Shown here piece by piece: positions 1-9,028 of a stretch of DNA of 64,000 nucleotides. Source of the stretch: an uncultured Brevibacillus sp. GTDB lineage: Bacteria > Bacillota > Bacilli > Brevibacillales > Brevibacillaceae. The stretch lies in contig NZ_CANMZW010000010.1 in the NCBI RefSeq assembly GCF_947502445.1, positions 62,001-126,000 on the forward strand. Reading direction: 5' to 3'. Each line of letters opens with the position of its first letter. Position 1 is the stretch's first letter. The position numbers and the translations under genes are program-made. The notes below the pieces were generated by a model, which saw only the letters and a list, made by a program, of their open reading frames with translations, did not search any database and had not been told where the DNA came from.

Positions 1-439
1 TCTCCTTTTCCAGAATGATCTGATCGATGCTCAGCTCGTCGCCTACTGGCTCCGTGTAGATGAACAGTTCCAAGTCTTGCAGGTCTCCCTTGACTGATGA
101 CACAACTGGTTCCAGGGCAGCCAAGGCGATAATCGCTTTTGTCTTGCTATTTGCCAAAATAAAGCTGATTTCTCTAGGTGTGTAGATGGGATTCATCGGT
201 ACCACTGCCGCACCCACTCGTAAAATGGCGTAGTAAGCGCTTACAAATTGTGGGCGGTTATCCATCAGCAAAGCAACAGAGTCACCTTTTCCGATTCCGC
301 GTTTGGCAAGTCCTGCAGCCAAATAATCAACCTGCTGGTCTAATTCAGCGTAAGTTGTGGCCTCCCCCAAAAATATGTAAGCGGGATGGTCCGGGAAGTT
401 TTGAGCGCTTTGCTTCAGATTTTCATTTAAATGATACAT
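1..439 (-). CDS. Long-chain acyl-CoA synthetase (AMP-binding), N-terminal part only
   Basis: The reading frame starts at ATG 439 behind an AAGGGGG ribosome binding site and runs off the left edge, giving 146 residues. They match the start of ANL-superfamily acyl-CoA ligases: an opening MYHLNENLK, then TTYAELDQQV, the GDSVALLMDN strand and the GAAVVPMNPIYTPREI segment. These enzymes activate fatty acids with ATP and CoA in the cytoplasm. The P-loop and the catalytic motifs lie outside the window, so the substrate cannot be judged. It resembles the LcfA/LcfB group of Bacillus. The next gene upstream is separated by about 90 bases and is probably transcribed independently. Confidence 0.85.
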   Translation of the reverse strand, partial: MYHLNENLKQSAQNFPDHPAYIFLGEATTYAELDQQVDYLAAGLAKRGIGKGDSVALLMDNRPQFVSAYYAILRVGAAVVPMNPIYTPREISFILANSKTKAIIALAALEPVVSSVKGDLQDLELFIYTEPVGDELSIDQIILEKE

Positions 440-529
440 CACACATCTACCCCCTTTTGGAAATTGTAACATTTGAAATAATCAGGATAAAGCATTTCTT
501 TCCAAAAAGAAGGAATTTGTCATTTTTTG

Positions 530-1789
530 CTAGGAAGCATTCGGAATGGTTGGCGATAAATTATTTTTTTGCTCATTTCGCTTCGCAAACATCAGGAATA
601 TTGCGCCACATCCAGCGAAAATGATTGCGTTTACGATCATGGCATTGCCAAAGCCCGTTCCTACATCACCTGCTGCTTGAACAATCGAGCCTGTAACAAG
701 CGGAGAAATGATTCCTGCCAAGGTCACCAGACTGGACAAAACCCCAACAAGCAAACCCGTTCGCTCCGGCAAAAGACTGCTGACAATAACCGATGCGGCT
801 GTACCGACCGAAAAGGCAAATCCTTTACCAAGGCAAAGAGCAATAAGTACGAGAGCGGTTGATTGCAGGAACGGCACCGCGAAGAAACACAGCCCCCCCA
901 AAATAATAGAGGTTCCGCCGATAAACACATAGGACTTGCGATAACTACGATGTTTTTTATACAACCGATCACCCATCCAGGAAATGAAAATGGTCATCAA
1001 GCCAGCGAGTAAGCCTGTTCCTGCGATTGCATAGGCCATTTGTTGATTTGTTAATTCGATTACCTTGACCAGATAAACGGGCTCCCATACCGCAGCAAAC
1101 GTCGTACCCCAAATTTGAGCGAAATAGATGAGAAAGCAAAGAATAAAAGTGGATGACAGCAGGACTCCAGATATGTCGGACCATTTCGCTTTTGGAAGTG
1201 ACGGTGCTTCTGTTTTCGTAGGTGTGATACTGATTTGCGGTCTTTCCTTCCCAATCACAAGCCAAATAATCAACCAGATCAAGCTGAGTGCGCCCATGAA
1301 TGCCCAGGCAAAGCGCCAACCGTTAGAATCAATTAACGAAACGAGCAATGGTGCTGAAGCGACGGCCCCGACGAATGCGCCAAAGTTAACTGTGGAGTAG
1401 ACGAGACCACGCTTTTCTTCAGGAAACCATTTGTTTAAGTGACTGACGACAGTCGCCCAGAATGGACCTTCGCCAATACCTAAGAGCACCCGCGCCAGCA
1501 CCAGCATCGGCAAGCCCGCAATCACGTAAGCGCCAAACTGGATGACCGTCCAGGAAATCGCCATGATCGCCAGCATTTTTTTCGTACCGATTCGATCAGA
1601 TAGGGCCGCTCCCAGAATCCCTGCGATCGAGAAGAACCAGAAGAAGCTGCTTCCCACCAGGCCCCATTCCTTTTGTGTCAGAGAAAATTCCTCCATGATC
1701 GGAACAGCCGAATAGCCTGCAATCGTTTTGTCTGCGTAGTTAATCATGTATAGCACAAAAAGCATTAGCATCGTAATTCTGGCCATCAT
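530..1789 (-). CDS. MFS transporter, anion:cation symporter-like
   Basis: This is a 12-helix major facilitator protein of about 419 residues. The start is taken at ATG 1789, eight codons inside the longest frame, because GGAG lies eight bases upstream of it. Visible family features are NYADKTIAGYSAVPIM in helix 1, the loop DRIGTKKML after helix 2 and GIGEGPFWATVVSHLNKWFP in helix 4, which fits the ACS family of organic-anion carriers (hexuronate, phthalate and similar). The substrate is unknown. It is co-directional with the capA-like and rpiR-like genes upstream, 220 bases away, and could form one regulon with them. That link is inference. Confidence 0.85.
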   Translation of the reverse strand: MMARITMLMLFVLYMINYADKTIAGYSAVPIMEEFSLTQKEWGLVGSSFFWFFSIAGILGAALSDRIGTKKMLAIMAISWTVIQFGAYVIAGLPMLVLARVLLGIGEGPFWATVVSHLNKWFPEEKRGLVYSTVNFGAFVGAVASAPLLVSLIDSNGWRFAWAFMGALSLIWLIIWLVIGKERPQISITPTKTEAPSLPKAKWSDISGVLLSSTFILCFLIYFAQIWGTTFAAVWEPVYLVKVIELTNQQMAYAIAGTGLLAGLMTIFISWMGDRLYKKHRSYRKSYVFIGGTSIILGGLCFFAVPFLQSTALVLIALCLGKGFAFSVGTAASVIVSSLLPERTGLLVGVLSSLVTLAGIISPLVTGSIVQAAGDVGTGFGNAMIVNAIIFAGCGAIFLMFAKRNEQKNNLSPTIPNAS

Positions 1790-2011
1790 GCGTATCACTC
1801 CATTCGTTAACAAGGTATCAATCAGACACGGGAAAAAATGATTTCTTTCGCACCTATGGCCGGCTCCATTTTCGCAGACAAGCTGTCAGCTGTTCCTGTG
1901 TGATCAGTGAGAAAGGTCTTTCTAACGTTTCATGCTGCAGCATCTGTGACAATCACCTCCCTTCTTTGGACTACCCCTGTTTTCGCCAGCCCCTTTTTGT
2001 CTGCGCGCAGC

Positions 2012-3310
2012 TTACTTAAGGACCACGCGCCCGATTTCCCCTTCAATCTTAATTTCAGTACCGTATGGCGCACTCAAACTTTGGAGGTCTTCTAAAATGC
2101 GCGTATCCGTGCTTAGTTTGGGCCAGCCCATCCGATGCACAGGCAAATCGAATCCAAGCTCGATCGGGTGCAGCTCGATCTCGACCAGCTCCCCGTCCTG
2201 CATTTTCCAAAGAGGAACAACTGATTCCCACACTTCTCGATGAACGCATAGTCCTCGCGTATAGTTGGCGCTCATCGCATTCAAGGCGTCGGCAACCGTG
2301 TGCGTGTGGCCGAGACCATAGTGCTCATAAAAATCAGCAGGCTGACTCGTAACCGCCTCGGTTTGGAAAATGAAATCGCCCAGACTGTAAAAAATCGGCC
2401 TGTTCTTGTAGATCTCAATGCCTCGTAACAGATGCGGTCCATGTCCCACTACGGCGTGTGCTCCTGCATCAATACAAGCTTTTGCAAAGGTCGGCAGGAA
2501 ATCGGCTGGAACTTCCTTGGCGTCTCCCTTCATCTCATGCGCATGTATGCTGATGATGACATAGTCTGCGCGCTGCTTTGCTTCATGGATCGTTTTTACA
2601 ATGCGCTGCAGGTCACGTGGATGCGGCTGTGTACTCGTGCCTTCTTCATCGCTTACCACAAAGCGAGAGTTCCCAAAAAGAAAGATCTCTTTGCCAGGAT
2701 CATTCATAAAGCCTTCCTCAATTAATAGTTTGTTGAAGGCATTAATGTCTGTAGATTTAGAAATCGCTTGCAGTTGCTTCAGCTTGTCTTCATGTACATG
2801 GTGCGTCATGATATAGCGCATCGGATTGATGCCTGGTCTCCCGATACTATCCGGGCGCTGGTCTCCTGCTGCCCACCACGGATGAAAGGTAGAGGTAGCA
2901 GCGATAAGAGCCACTCTGGCAGATTCACATTCCAAATACCGAGGTGCACCCGCCTCCGCCAAATTTTTACCCGCTCCAGCATGAACAAAGCCGAATTCAT
3001 TCAGATTTCGTTCAGTAGCTTCCAACCCGCCATACAAATAGTCCAGTGTGTGGTTGTTTGCCCAGCCGATCATGTTAAAGCCGTAATCCTTCATGACGTG
3101 TAATACAGAAGGTGGTGACATTGCCCATGTTCCCCCACTTTGAGCACTTGGGTAGCCTTCATTATTGTGGACCGTTGTTTCCAGATTGGCGATACGTACA
3201 TCTGCTCGATGGAGTAAGCGAGACACCTCTCGAAATGCCTGGTCCCTGTAAGGAAGATTGCGTGTAAGAAAGCTGTCACCTGTTGCTGCAAAAAGAATCG
3301 GTCGTGTCAT
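2012..3310 (-). CDS. CapA family protein (poly-gamma-glutamate synthesis/metallophosphatase-like)
   Basis: A 432-residue protein with the PGA_cap (CapA) fold, a calcineurin-like metallophosphatase relative. Motifs in order are ATGDSFLTR at the N-terminus, IANLETT, WANNHTLDY, IISIHAHE, VVGHGPHLLRGIE and FYSLGDF. The start is ATG 3310 with AGGAGG upstream; an in-frame ATG at 3370 abuts the regulator's stop codon but has no ribosome binding site. No signal peptide is seen, unlike secreted CapA, so it is probably cytoplasmic. There are no capB/capC genes nearby, so capsule synthesis is not implied. It lies just downstream of an RpiR-type regulator, suggesting control by a metabolite, perhaps a sugar phosphate. 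Confidence 0.8.
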   Translation of the reverse strand: MTRPILFAATGDSFLTRNLPYRDQAFREVSRLLHRADVRIANLETTVHNNEGYPSAQSGGTWAMSPPSVLHVMKDYGFNMIGWANNHTLDYLYGGLEATERNLNEFGFVHAGAGKNLAEAGAPRYLECESARVALIAATSTFHPWWAAGDQRPDSIGRPGINPMRYIMTHHVHEDKLKQLQAISKSTDINAFNKLLIEEGFMNDPGKEIFLFGNSRFVVSDEEGTSTQPHPRDLQRIVKTIHEAKQRADYVIISIHAHEMKGDAKEVPADFLPTFAKACIDAGAHAVVGHGPHLLRGIEIYKNRPIFYSLGDFIFQTEAVTSQPADFYEHYGLGHTHTVADALNAMSANYTRGLCVHREVWESVVPLWKMQDGELVEIELHPIELGFDLPVHRMGWPKLSTDTRILEDLQSLSAPYGTEIKIEGEIGRVVLK

Positions 3311-3370
3311 TTTGGCGTGTTCCTCCTGGTCTTTATTGTTTTGGGGGCTGAGTATTCCCATATGACTCAT

Positions 3371-4258
3371 TCAAAAAATCGAATAATCATCTTCCTCGTC
3401 TCCGGCGAATGAATACAGCTTTGAGCTGATTTCGTCATAGTGCTGCAACCGTTTTTGCACATTTTCCGAATCGTGTACCATCACCCCCTGGATCAAGACA
3501 TTGAGAATCGAAAAGAGAGTCGGCATGCCACTTGTCGCAACAGGCTGCGGTGTCGTAATTTTCAAAAGCAGGTCGGCTGCCTGACTGATGGGAGACAGCT
3601 CTCCTTCTGTGATCGCCAAGATTTTGGCTCCCAGCTCTTTTGCAGAATGGACCATTGCCACTGTTTCGCTTGGGTGGCGAGGAAAGGAAATCGCGATGAC
3701 AAGCCATTCCTGCTCTCTCTCAGTGAGGAAATAGTCGGCATTATCCACTGCTCCGGTATACAAATGCGTGTTTCCCTTGATCGCATTTAACGAGGAGAAC
3801 AACCATTTGGCTGGAATATGGCACCAGCGAAAACCGACCACCACAATGCGATTTGCGCGAATAATATGGTCGATAGCTTGCTGAAGCAGACCGTAATCGA
3901 GTTGCTGCAAGCTTTGCTGCAAATAAGTAATATCTGTTTCGATGACCTGATGTGCATAATTGTCGCGGCTTAGCGTGTCTTCGGAATCACGGTATTTTTG
4001 GAACGGCCCCTTTTTTTGCTCCCCGACCAGGAGTGATTTCTTGATCTCGTCCTGAAGCTCGGTGTATCCGGAATAACCTAATGCGTAACAAAAACGGATA
4101 ACGGTAGCCTCACTCGTATTCGTCAGCTCAGCAATCTTTTTGGCTGTATGGATAGCCAGCAAGCTCGGCTTTTCGAGCGCGATCTTGGATATGATTTTTT
4201 GGCTGGCGGTCAGATTCCCATACTGCTTCCGAATTCGTTCCTTCACATGCTGCTCCAT
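3371..4258 (-). CDS. MurR/RpiR family transcriptional regulator
   Basis: A 295-residue regulator. The first 75 residues form the RpiR helix-turn-helix (TASQKIISKIALEKP, then AKKIAELTNTSEATVIRFC), and residues about 125-250 form a sugar isomerase (SIS) domain with VVVGFRWCHIPAKWLFSSL and VIAISFPRHPSETV. Family members bind phosphosugars and repress or activate nearby catabolic genes. Its stop is followed, 60 bases on, by the start of the CapA-like gene, so the two are probably cotranscribed. The MFS carrier beyond may be a target. It is transcribed divergently from the small membrane protein at 4445. Confidence 0.9.
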   Translation of the reverse strand: MEQHVKERIRKQYGNLTASQKIISKIALEKPSLLAIHTAKKIAELTNTSEATVIRFCYALGYSGYTELQDEIKKSLLVGEQKKGPFQKYRDSEDTLSRDNYAHQVIETDITYLQQSLQQLDYGLLQQAIDHIIRANRIVVVGFRWCHIPAKWLFSSLNAIKGNTHLYTGAVDNADYFLTEREQEWLVIAISFPRHPSETVAMVHSAKELGAKILAITEGELSPISQAADLLLKITTPQPVATSGMPTLFSILNVLIQGVMVHDSENVQKRLQHYDEISSKLYSFAGDEEDDYSIF

Positions 4259-4444
4259 ACTGAAGCTCCTTTGTCATCAATTTGTGAGTAATTTTGAGAA
4301 TAGTATATCTTTTGAAATAAAACACTTCAATATATCTCGAAAAATGTAGTTTATCCTTCATTTTGGTGTGTAAATGATCCTGGAATTTATACCCAATTGA
4401 TTCAGCAAATGTTATGATGTAAGAAAATCAGGAGGCGAAAACAG

Positions 4445-4777
4445 ATGTTTACCAACTGGTTGTCCTTTATCGGTTTCCTTCTCGGATTCACAGGATCAGT
4501 ACTTGCCCTGCTTGTCTCCTATGACTATATATATGGCAATTCTTTTAAAGGACTTGATTTCTTGCTCATACTCTTAGTTGTCCTTCCAGCCTTCTTTGCG
4601 CTAGTGACCTCATTTATTTCTGTGCCAGTGATTTTGATTGCTTTTGTTTGGACCTTGCCCTTCACTTTGTATCTGTGGATGGCTTCTGCCTCGAAGTGGT
4701 TGGCAGTATCCTGCTTGACATATTTATTCTCAGCCTATTTGAAATTCCGTGGAGACCAATCCGCTCCATTCAAATAA
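4445..4777 (+). CDS. Small integral membrane protein, unknown function
   Basis: A 110-residue, highly hydrophobic protein starting at ATG 4445 behind a strong AGGAGG. About three or four membrane segments can be seen: residues 5-28, 38-62, 62-82 and 85-100. The charged ends are very short (KFRGDQSAPFK). I recognise no family. It stands alone on the plus strand, divergent from the RpiR regulator and convergent with the Rieske gene; the hairpin at 4798-4832 separates it from the latter. Confidence 0.75.
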   Translation: MFTNWLSFIGFLLGFTGSVLALLVSYDYIYGNSFKGLDFLLILLVVLPAFFALVTSFISVPVILIAFVWTLPFTLYLWMASASKWLAVSCLTYLFSAYLKFRGDQSAPFK

Positions 4778-4797
4778 CCCATGCAGACGTTCAAATG

Positions 4798-4832
4798 AAA
4801 AAGGAACTCCTTTTTGCGATTCAGGAGTTCCT
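4798..4832 (-). terminator. Intrinsic terminator after the Rieske gene
   Basis: A perfect 9-bp stem (AGGAACTCC with GGAGTTCCT, loop of 13) is followed on the minus strand by TTTTT. It lies 50 bases beyond the Rieske stop codon and may also stop the convergent plus-strand gene. Confidence 0.85.
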
Positions 4833-4884
4833 CTACTCTTCAGATTTACGCTCTTTTTTCTCGATAGTAATAAACCATCTTAGA

Positions 4885-6642
4885 TTACGCCTCTTCAAAT
4901 AGCCGTTCGCCCCGGTGCAGCCGAGTAGCAATTTTGGCGATATGCGGAAGTTCGCGAGGAGTGGGCGCATGCGCCGCCAAATAGCGGGTTGCCGCAAGAA
5001 GCATCGTCTCACCAGCACGGGCGGCAAAATCATCGCTACGCATTGTCCAGCGTTCAAATTCGGCGACCGCTGCTTCGTACATTTGAAACGAATGGAATTC
5101 GGCGTCCTCGCGTAATAACGCATGTCCCAGGGTATTTAGCAGGGCGTCAGGGCCGCCGCCGGCGTGCAGGTATCCCGCTGTCCAGCGTGCCGATTCGTTC
5201 ACCTGCTGGCGTAGATCCAAAATTTGCAGCAGTCGCTCCGGACAGCTAGTGTCGACGGCCGGGACGGCCGCGCCATCCGGGCGGGGTGCCGCAGGGATAT
5301 TTAAAAAGCGATCCAAATAAATGCTGATTAGCCCGTGGTAGATGGCCCGAATGAGCCGCGGATGGGTAGATCGGCGCAATCGCTCATGCACGGCATGTGT
5401 ATAGGTAAAGGTATGCAAAACGGAGATCCAATCCCCGAAATCATTCTGGGTATGGAAGCGCACGATTCGTTCAGCAGCGGCCAAAGCAACCAATTGGGCC
5501 AGCTGCGCCGGATGTGTGCCGGATTTCAATAGCTCTGTCACAAGGTTCACCGTCTCAAGTGGTTTGTCACTTAACAGCTGTTCCACAATTTTCTTCTCGT
5601 CTTCTACGAATATCTCTCTATCGGGCTTGGCCAGAGGAAGGCTATCCAGTAGAGCAAAAGCTTCCTTAAGCGGAGCGACTAGATTCACTGGCGACTGCCA
5701 TTGGTGAAGTTCTTCGCTCCTTGTCGGATTGGCGAGGAGCCGAACCAGTGAGGTCAGTGTCTGCTCGGTGTGCTCCTCGCCGATAAGGTCAATCGCTTCA
5801 AAGGCTTTATTATGGAAATCGAACGTATGGCCGCCGTCTAAATAAAAGTGGTCAGTCGCCGCCATCAACATCATCTCCGAAAGCATCTCCAGCGTAGCCC
5901 CTTGGTGGATCGCGGTGAGCAACACTCTTTCTGCCCCTTGCGTGTCGCGGACCTCGATACAGCTGCGGTACCATTCCGTCAGCCGCTCAAATGGCACGTT
6001 AGCCTCCGGTAGTGGCTTAAGCAGATGCCGAGCCGCGGCACCCGAGCTGTTGCGTGCCACATGAAGCAACCCTTGATACAGAGCGAGAATCACTCCTGCT
6101 TTATCTAGCTTTGGCAGCACATTGGCCATCGCGGTAAGAATCGTGAGTCCAGAATTCCAGCTTCTCCCATATACGGTACCAAAATTTATGCCGACCTGCA
6201 TGATTTCCGTTGCTGGAACTCCCGCTTCCACCAATCCGACAACGGATTTTGCAATCACGAGACCCAAATTTTGTTCCAGGCCTTCTCGCAACCGGAGTTT
6301 GTATTTCTCAACGCTGTTCTTCTGTTTTGGATGTGAATTCACCCAAACTACTCCATTTTCAAGTTTCACTTCATAGGATGGAACATCGTCCGCCCACAGA
6401 TCCAATGTTCCACCACTGCAAACATCAAAGCGCGCATGATGCCAATGGCAGGTGAGTATCCCGTCGCACAAACTACCCATATGCAAGGGAAATCCCATGT
6501 GCGGACAGCGATTGTCGACCGCATAAACCTTCTCCTCATGATAAAACACGACGATCCCGCCGTGGATTAACTTGTGACCCTTCTCTTGGATGGATGTCAG
6601 TGTACCCGCATTGATCCAAGGCTGCCTTTGGTTTTGCTGCAT
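4885..6642 (-). CDS. Rieske [2Fe-2S] protein with long helical repeat domain
   Basis: A protein of 585 residues. The start is ATG 6642 (GGAGGG six bases upstream); longer starts would lie in front of the promoter at 6677-6705. Residues 5-105 are a Rieske ferredoxin domain with both ligand pairs, C46-P-H48 and C65-H-W-H68. The remaining 470 residues are helical and appear to hold about four diverged repeats beginning near 138, 247, 373 and 498. Histidine and aspartate clusters occur at 264-277 (DHFYLDGGHTFDFH) and 410-420 (HTFTYTHAVHE). I do not recognise the second domain. It is not the usual alpha-subunit of aromatic ring dioxygenases, whose iron motif I cannot find. The 3' third is GC-rich compared with its neighbours. 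It is a single gene with its own promoter and terminator. Confidence 0.8.
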   Translation of the reverse strand: MQQNQRQPWINAGTLTSIQEKGHKLIHGGIVVFYHEEKVYAVDNRCPHMGFPLHMGSLCDGILTCHWHHARFDVCSGGTLDLWADDVPSYEVKLENGVVWVNSHPKQKNSVEKYKLRLREGLEQNLGLVIAKSVVGLVEAGVPATEIMQVGINFGTVYGRSWNSGLTILTAMANVLPKLDKAGVILALYQGLLHVARNSSGAAARHLLKPLPEANVPFERLTEWYRSCIEVRDTQGAERVLLTAIHQGATLEMLSEMMLMAATDHFYLDGGHTFDFHNKAFEAIDLIGEEHTEQTLTSLVRLLANPTRSEELHQWQSPVNLVAPLKEAFALLDSLPLAKPDREIFVEDEKKIVEQLLSDKPLETVNLVTELLKSGTHPAQLAQLVALAAAERIVRFHTQNDFGDWISVLHTFTYTHAVHERLRRSTHPRLIRAIYHGLISIYLDRFLNIPAAPRPDGAAVPAVDTSCPERLLQILDLRQQVNESARWTAGYLHAGGGPDALLNTLGHALLREDAEFHSFQMYEAAVAEFERWTMRSDDFAARAGETMLLAATRYLAAHAPTPRELPHIAKIATRLHRGERLFEEA

Positions 6643-6676
6643 TTCGATCCCTCCATACGATTCAGTATTTTCAAAT

Positions 6677-6705
6677 AATTTAACATCGCCTATCAACTTT
6701 GTCAA
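6677..6705 (-). promoter_or_regulatory. Sigma-A promoter of the Rieske gene
   Basis: On the minus strand, TTGACA (6700-6705) is followed after exactly 17 bases by TAAATT (6677-6682). The predicted transcript starts about 28 bases before ATG 6642, which supports the chosen start. Confidence 0.75.
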
Positions 6706-6786
6706 CATTTTAATTTGTAATGTTTATTAACTTTGCATTCATGTACGAACATTACGTTTTTCGTTGCTGGGGCTTTCCTGTCTATC

Positions 6787-6834
6787 AAAACAGCGACTGT
6801 CTCAGACAAGAGTAAATCGTCTTAAACAGCCGCT
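6787..6834 (-). terminator. Terminator-like hairpin after the MFS remnant
   Basis: A 16-bp imperfect stem (6792-6807 with 6819-6834, 13 matches plus wobbles) is followed on the minus strand by TTTTGATA. It fits the old terminator of the broken MFS gene at 6858-7409. I saw no neighbouring transposase. Confidence 0.55.
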
Positions 6835-6857
6835 GATCTATTAAACTTTAAACCTCT

Positions 6858-7409
6858 TTATAGATGGATTTTCTTAGAAAAATGGAAACACAACTTACTA
6901 TCCATTTGCAAACTGAGGAGCCTCTGGAGCCGCGGACGTAATCCAGTACTGGTTGATATTTGCCCCGATACCTGATTTGCCACACCGTATATAAATAACA
7001 GGATGCTAATTGTGTTCCATGTCATCTTCGTGACTGCTTCAAGATACTCCGCGAGGTAACTATAGACTCCGAATACGGCTCCATTCATAAAAATGACCGC
7101 GGCAATGGATAACCAGGTAGTTGATTTTTTAAGTACGCTAAATTGTGCACCGTAAGTTACTTTTTCACTAACAGGCATTGATGGTACATAGAAGAGTGTG
7201 GTTATGAATACGATAGCATTCACAATAGCAAACAATGACATTGCCACGTTTAATGAGGTTGCCGTAGCAATCAAGCTAGTAACGGGCACACCATGTACCA
7301 TTCCTGCCGAAACACCAATAAATATGTTGGATACCGCCTTCGGTTCCTCTTCCCTACTAACGGATCTGGCAGCTACTGTAAAATCCAATGAAACAGAAAG
7401 GGACCCCAT
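6858..7409 (-). pseudogene. MFS drug-efflux fragment (pseudogene)
   Basis: The open frame encodes the middle of a DHA1-type major facilitator: AVSNIFIGVSAGMVHGVPV (helix 5 region), then the central loop and LSIAAVIFMNGAVFGVYSYL and ISILLFIYGVANQVSG (helices 7-8). It lacks helices 1-4. After VSG it turns into non-homologous sequence (QISTSTGLRPRLQ), which looks like a frameshift. The intact MFS at 40595-41815 is a distant relative of the same type. Both ends are missing and no ribosome binding site is seen, so it is best read as a decayed gene. Confidence 0.8.
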
Positions 7410-7713
7410 CGTCTTTCAGGTCACGGCTTTTTGCTTCATTTATGGAATGATTCAAAGGTGAGATTGACAGAGAAAGCGGTAGGAATACTGAATTAAGTGA
7501 AAATGGTCTGCCGTATCCGCCAAATTCAACGCAGCCTTCCTTTTCCTCCGTTCGTTAGTAACCAGTTATGACCTTCTCTGATGAAAAACTATAGCTTCAT
7601 ATCGTGGGAATATGAGGGGGAGAGATTGCATGAACGGGTGATGCACGGAAGGAAGCCTATTGGGGTTGATAGAGCCGCTGTGTTAGCCGTAGCCAAAACC
7701 TAGTCAAGAATGC
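7410..7713. other. About 300 bases without a supported gene
   Basis: This stretch separates the MFS remnant from the secreted-protein gene. Only very short frames occur, none with a convincing ribosome binding site or recognisable product. It may contain the eroded 5' part of the MFS pseudogene, but I cannot align it by eye. Confidence 0.5.
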
Positions 7714-8118
7714 TTATTCGGCTGGAGTAAATTTGGTAGGAATAATCTCTCCCGTATTCGCATCTATTCCAATTGTGATAGAGCGTTTTGAATCTTTTTC
7801 AAGTCTAATCACATACTTATCATACTCATCTTTTGAAACCACATCTTTATAAGCATTGACCTCATAGGATTTTGTTTCAGGAAACTGAGCGTAGACTTTT
7901 TCGATTGTTGCTTTTACATCCTTGTCCGCAAGAGCTTCAGAAGCTGAGACTTTTTGATAAGCTCCTGCATACAATTTCGCAGAATCTTGGTTTTGAACTG
8001 CAGTCTTTTGAGTTGGATTTTCATTTGCACTAACGAGTAAAGCTCCAGATAGGGAAATCGCAGTAGCCAATCCTAAAGCTGCCAAACGTACGGATGTTTT
8101 TGTAAGATTTTTTTTCAT
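7714..8118 (-). CDS. Secreted PepSY-like small protein
   Basis: A 134-residue protein with a clear signal peptide: basic start MKKNLTKTSVR, a hydrophobic core, and a likely cleavage after LLVSANA-type residues (SANEN) near residue 31. The mature part has the pattern of a PepSY-type domain: helix ATIEKVYAQFPETKSYEVNAY, strand YVIRLEKDSKRSITIGIDAN and the ending TGEIIPTKF. PepSY domains are thought to inhibit proteases or modulate extracytoplasmic processes. The ribosome binding site AAGGAGA is six bases before ATG 8118. It is a single gene with a dyad in its leader at 8143-8163. Confidence 0.7.
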   Translation of the reverse strand: MKKNLTKTSVRLAALGLATAISLSGALLVSANENPTQKTAVQNQDSAKLYAGAYQKVSASEALADKDVKATIEKVYAQFPETKSYEVNAYKDVVSKDEYDKYVIRLEKDSKRSITIGIDANTGEIIPTKFTPAE

Positions 8119-8142
8119 AACAATTCTCCTTCAGGTTTATGT

Positions 8143-8163
8143 CTTGGGGATTTTTTCCCCTAG
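8143..8163. promoter_or_regulatory. Dyad in the leader of the PepSY-like gene
   Basis: GGGGA and TCCCC flank five T residues, and the symmetry continues with outer CT/AG pairs after one mismatch. It lies 25-45 bases before the start codon, where a repressor operator or a small RNA hairpin would act. Its function is unknown. Confidence 0.35.
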
Positions 8164-8334
8164 GTATAAAATAGAGAGAACTATTAAAATAAATAGTGGG
8201 GTAAAGTTAAACTTTTTCTTAAACCTCGATCAAAGTGACTTTCGCTCGCTTTCCTCTGCGTGCTCGAATTTCATCCCCCTACCTCCACTAAAAAAGACGC
8301 CATACATTGTGATATGATCCCCTCATAGTAGACA

Positions 8335-8382
8335 GAAAAAAGGAAGCACCGGCTGTCTAGTGATTAACACTCGACAATCCGG
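8335..8382 (-). terminator. Intrinsic terminator of the AAA/radical SAM operon
   Basis: On the minus strand an interrupted stem (CCGG, TGTC and AGTG with their complements) is followed, after a few bases, by TTTTTT. It lies just after the DUF1257-DUF2997 stop and closes the four-gene operon that starts at 12211. Confidence 0.7.
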
Positions 8383-8394
8383 CTCGCATCGTCA

Positions 8395-9018
8395 TTACGT
8401 AAGTCTAAGGATCTGAATCTGCTTATCCTCGATCGTCGCATCGTATTCGTGTGTCCATACGCGATCTATCTGGCTGGAAACACTTAATCTCTGCTCTGCA
8501 AGTGTAGTCAAATCCGTACAGGATCTTCCCAAAACACCATCAACACGCTCTTCAATCCGTCCTTCTTTATCCATCGTTATCCGCAGTTTTTTTTCACCAG
8601 TCCCAATGGTGAGCACAAAAGAGGTAAAAGCCCCTGACCTCTCTTCGCTGATACTGACATGACTTCCACTATCTGCAATCCATTCCCTTACTGCCTCTAC
8701 TGTATGTCCCAAATACCCTTCCCGAATTTGTGCCAAAAGCAGTTCAGCCCTTTGTCTCAGCTCCTCTGGCGGCAGTTGATCGGATTCAAAATACGGGACG
8801 AGTCCTTCGTCTGTTTCGATGAAGAAAATGCTTATCCCGTCCTTTGTCCCGGTCAGTAGCTTGCCGATCACCGCTCCGCCAATACCGAGACGTTTTTTAA
8901 AGCGACTCTCGTACTCGGCCCAGACCTGATTTTCTGGTTGCATCTGAAGACTCCTCAAGGTTCGAAAGAGAGTACGTTTGTCTTGAAAGGTCATGGTAAA
9001 GGATGTACAATGGCTCAC
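8395..9018 (-). CDS. DUF1257-DUF2997 fusion protein (Ycf35-like)
   Basis: A protein of 207 residues read from GTG 9018; the first ATG in frame (9063) lies inside the upstream gene, and GGGGGAG stands just before the GTG. Residues 1-110 look like DUF1257, the family of plastid/cyanobacterial Ycf35 (opening VSHCTSFTMTF, and KKRLGIGGAVIGKLL). Residues about 144-193 follow the DUF2997 pattern (LRITMDKEGRIEERVDG, GRSCTDLTTLAEQRL, HEYD). These two domains are usually separate neighbouring genes; here they are joined. No activity is known. The gene starts 10 bases after the Ycf46-like AAA gene, an association known from other bacteria. The domain calls rest on memory of the families, not on a search. 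Confidence 0.7.
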   Translation of the reverse strand: MSHCTSFTMTFQDKRTLFRTLRSLQMQPENQVWAEYESRFKKRLGIGGAVIGKLLTGTKDGISIFFIETDEGLVPYFESDQLPPEELRQRAELLLAQIREGYLGHTVEAVREWIADSGSHVSISEERSGAFTSFVLTIGTGEKKLRITMDKEGRIEERVDGVLGRSCTDLTTLAEQRLSVSSQIDRVWTHEYDATIEDKQIQILRLT

Positions 9019-9028
9019 TTTTCTCCCC

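Noticed and set aside
1854..1943. A 29-codon minus-strand frame (MLQHETLERP) with GGGAGGTG ten bases upstream
   Set aside because: It has a good ribosome binding site but no recognisable product, no terminator and no second copy. The evidence is too thin to call a gene.
6787..6834. Inverted repeat near the MFS remnant taken as an insertion-sequence end
   Set aside because: There is no transposase, no matching second end and no target duplication; it fits a plain terminator.
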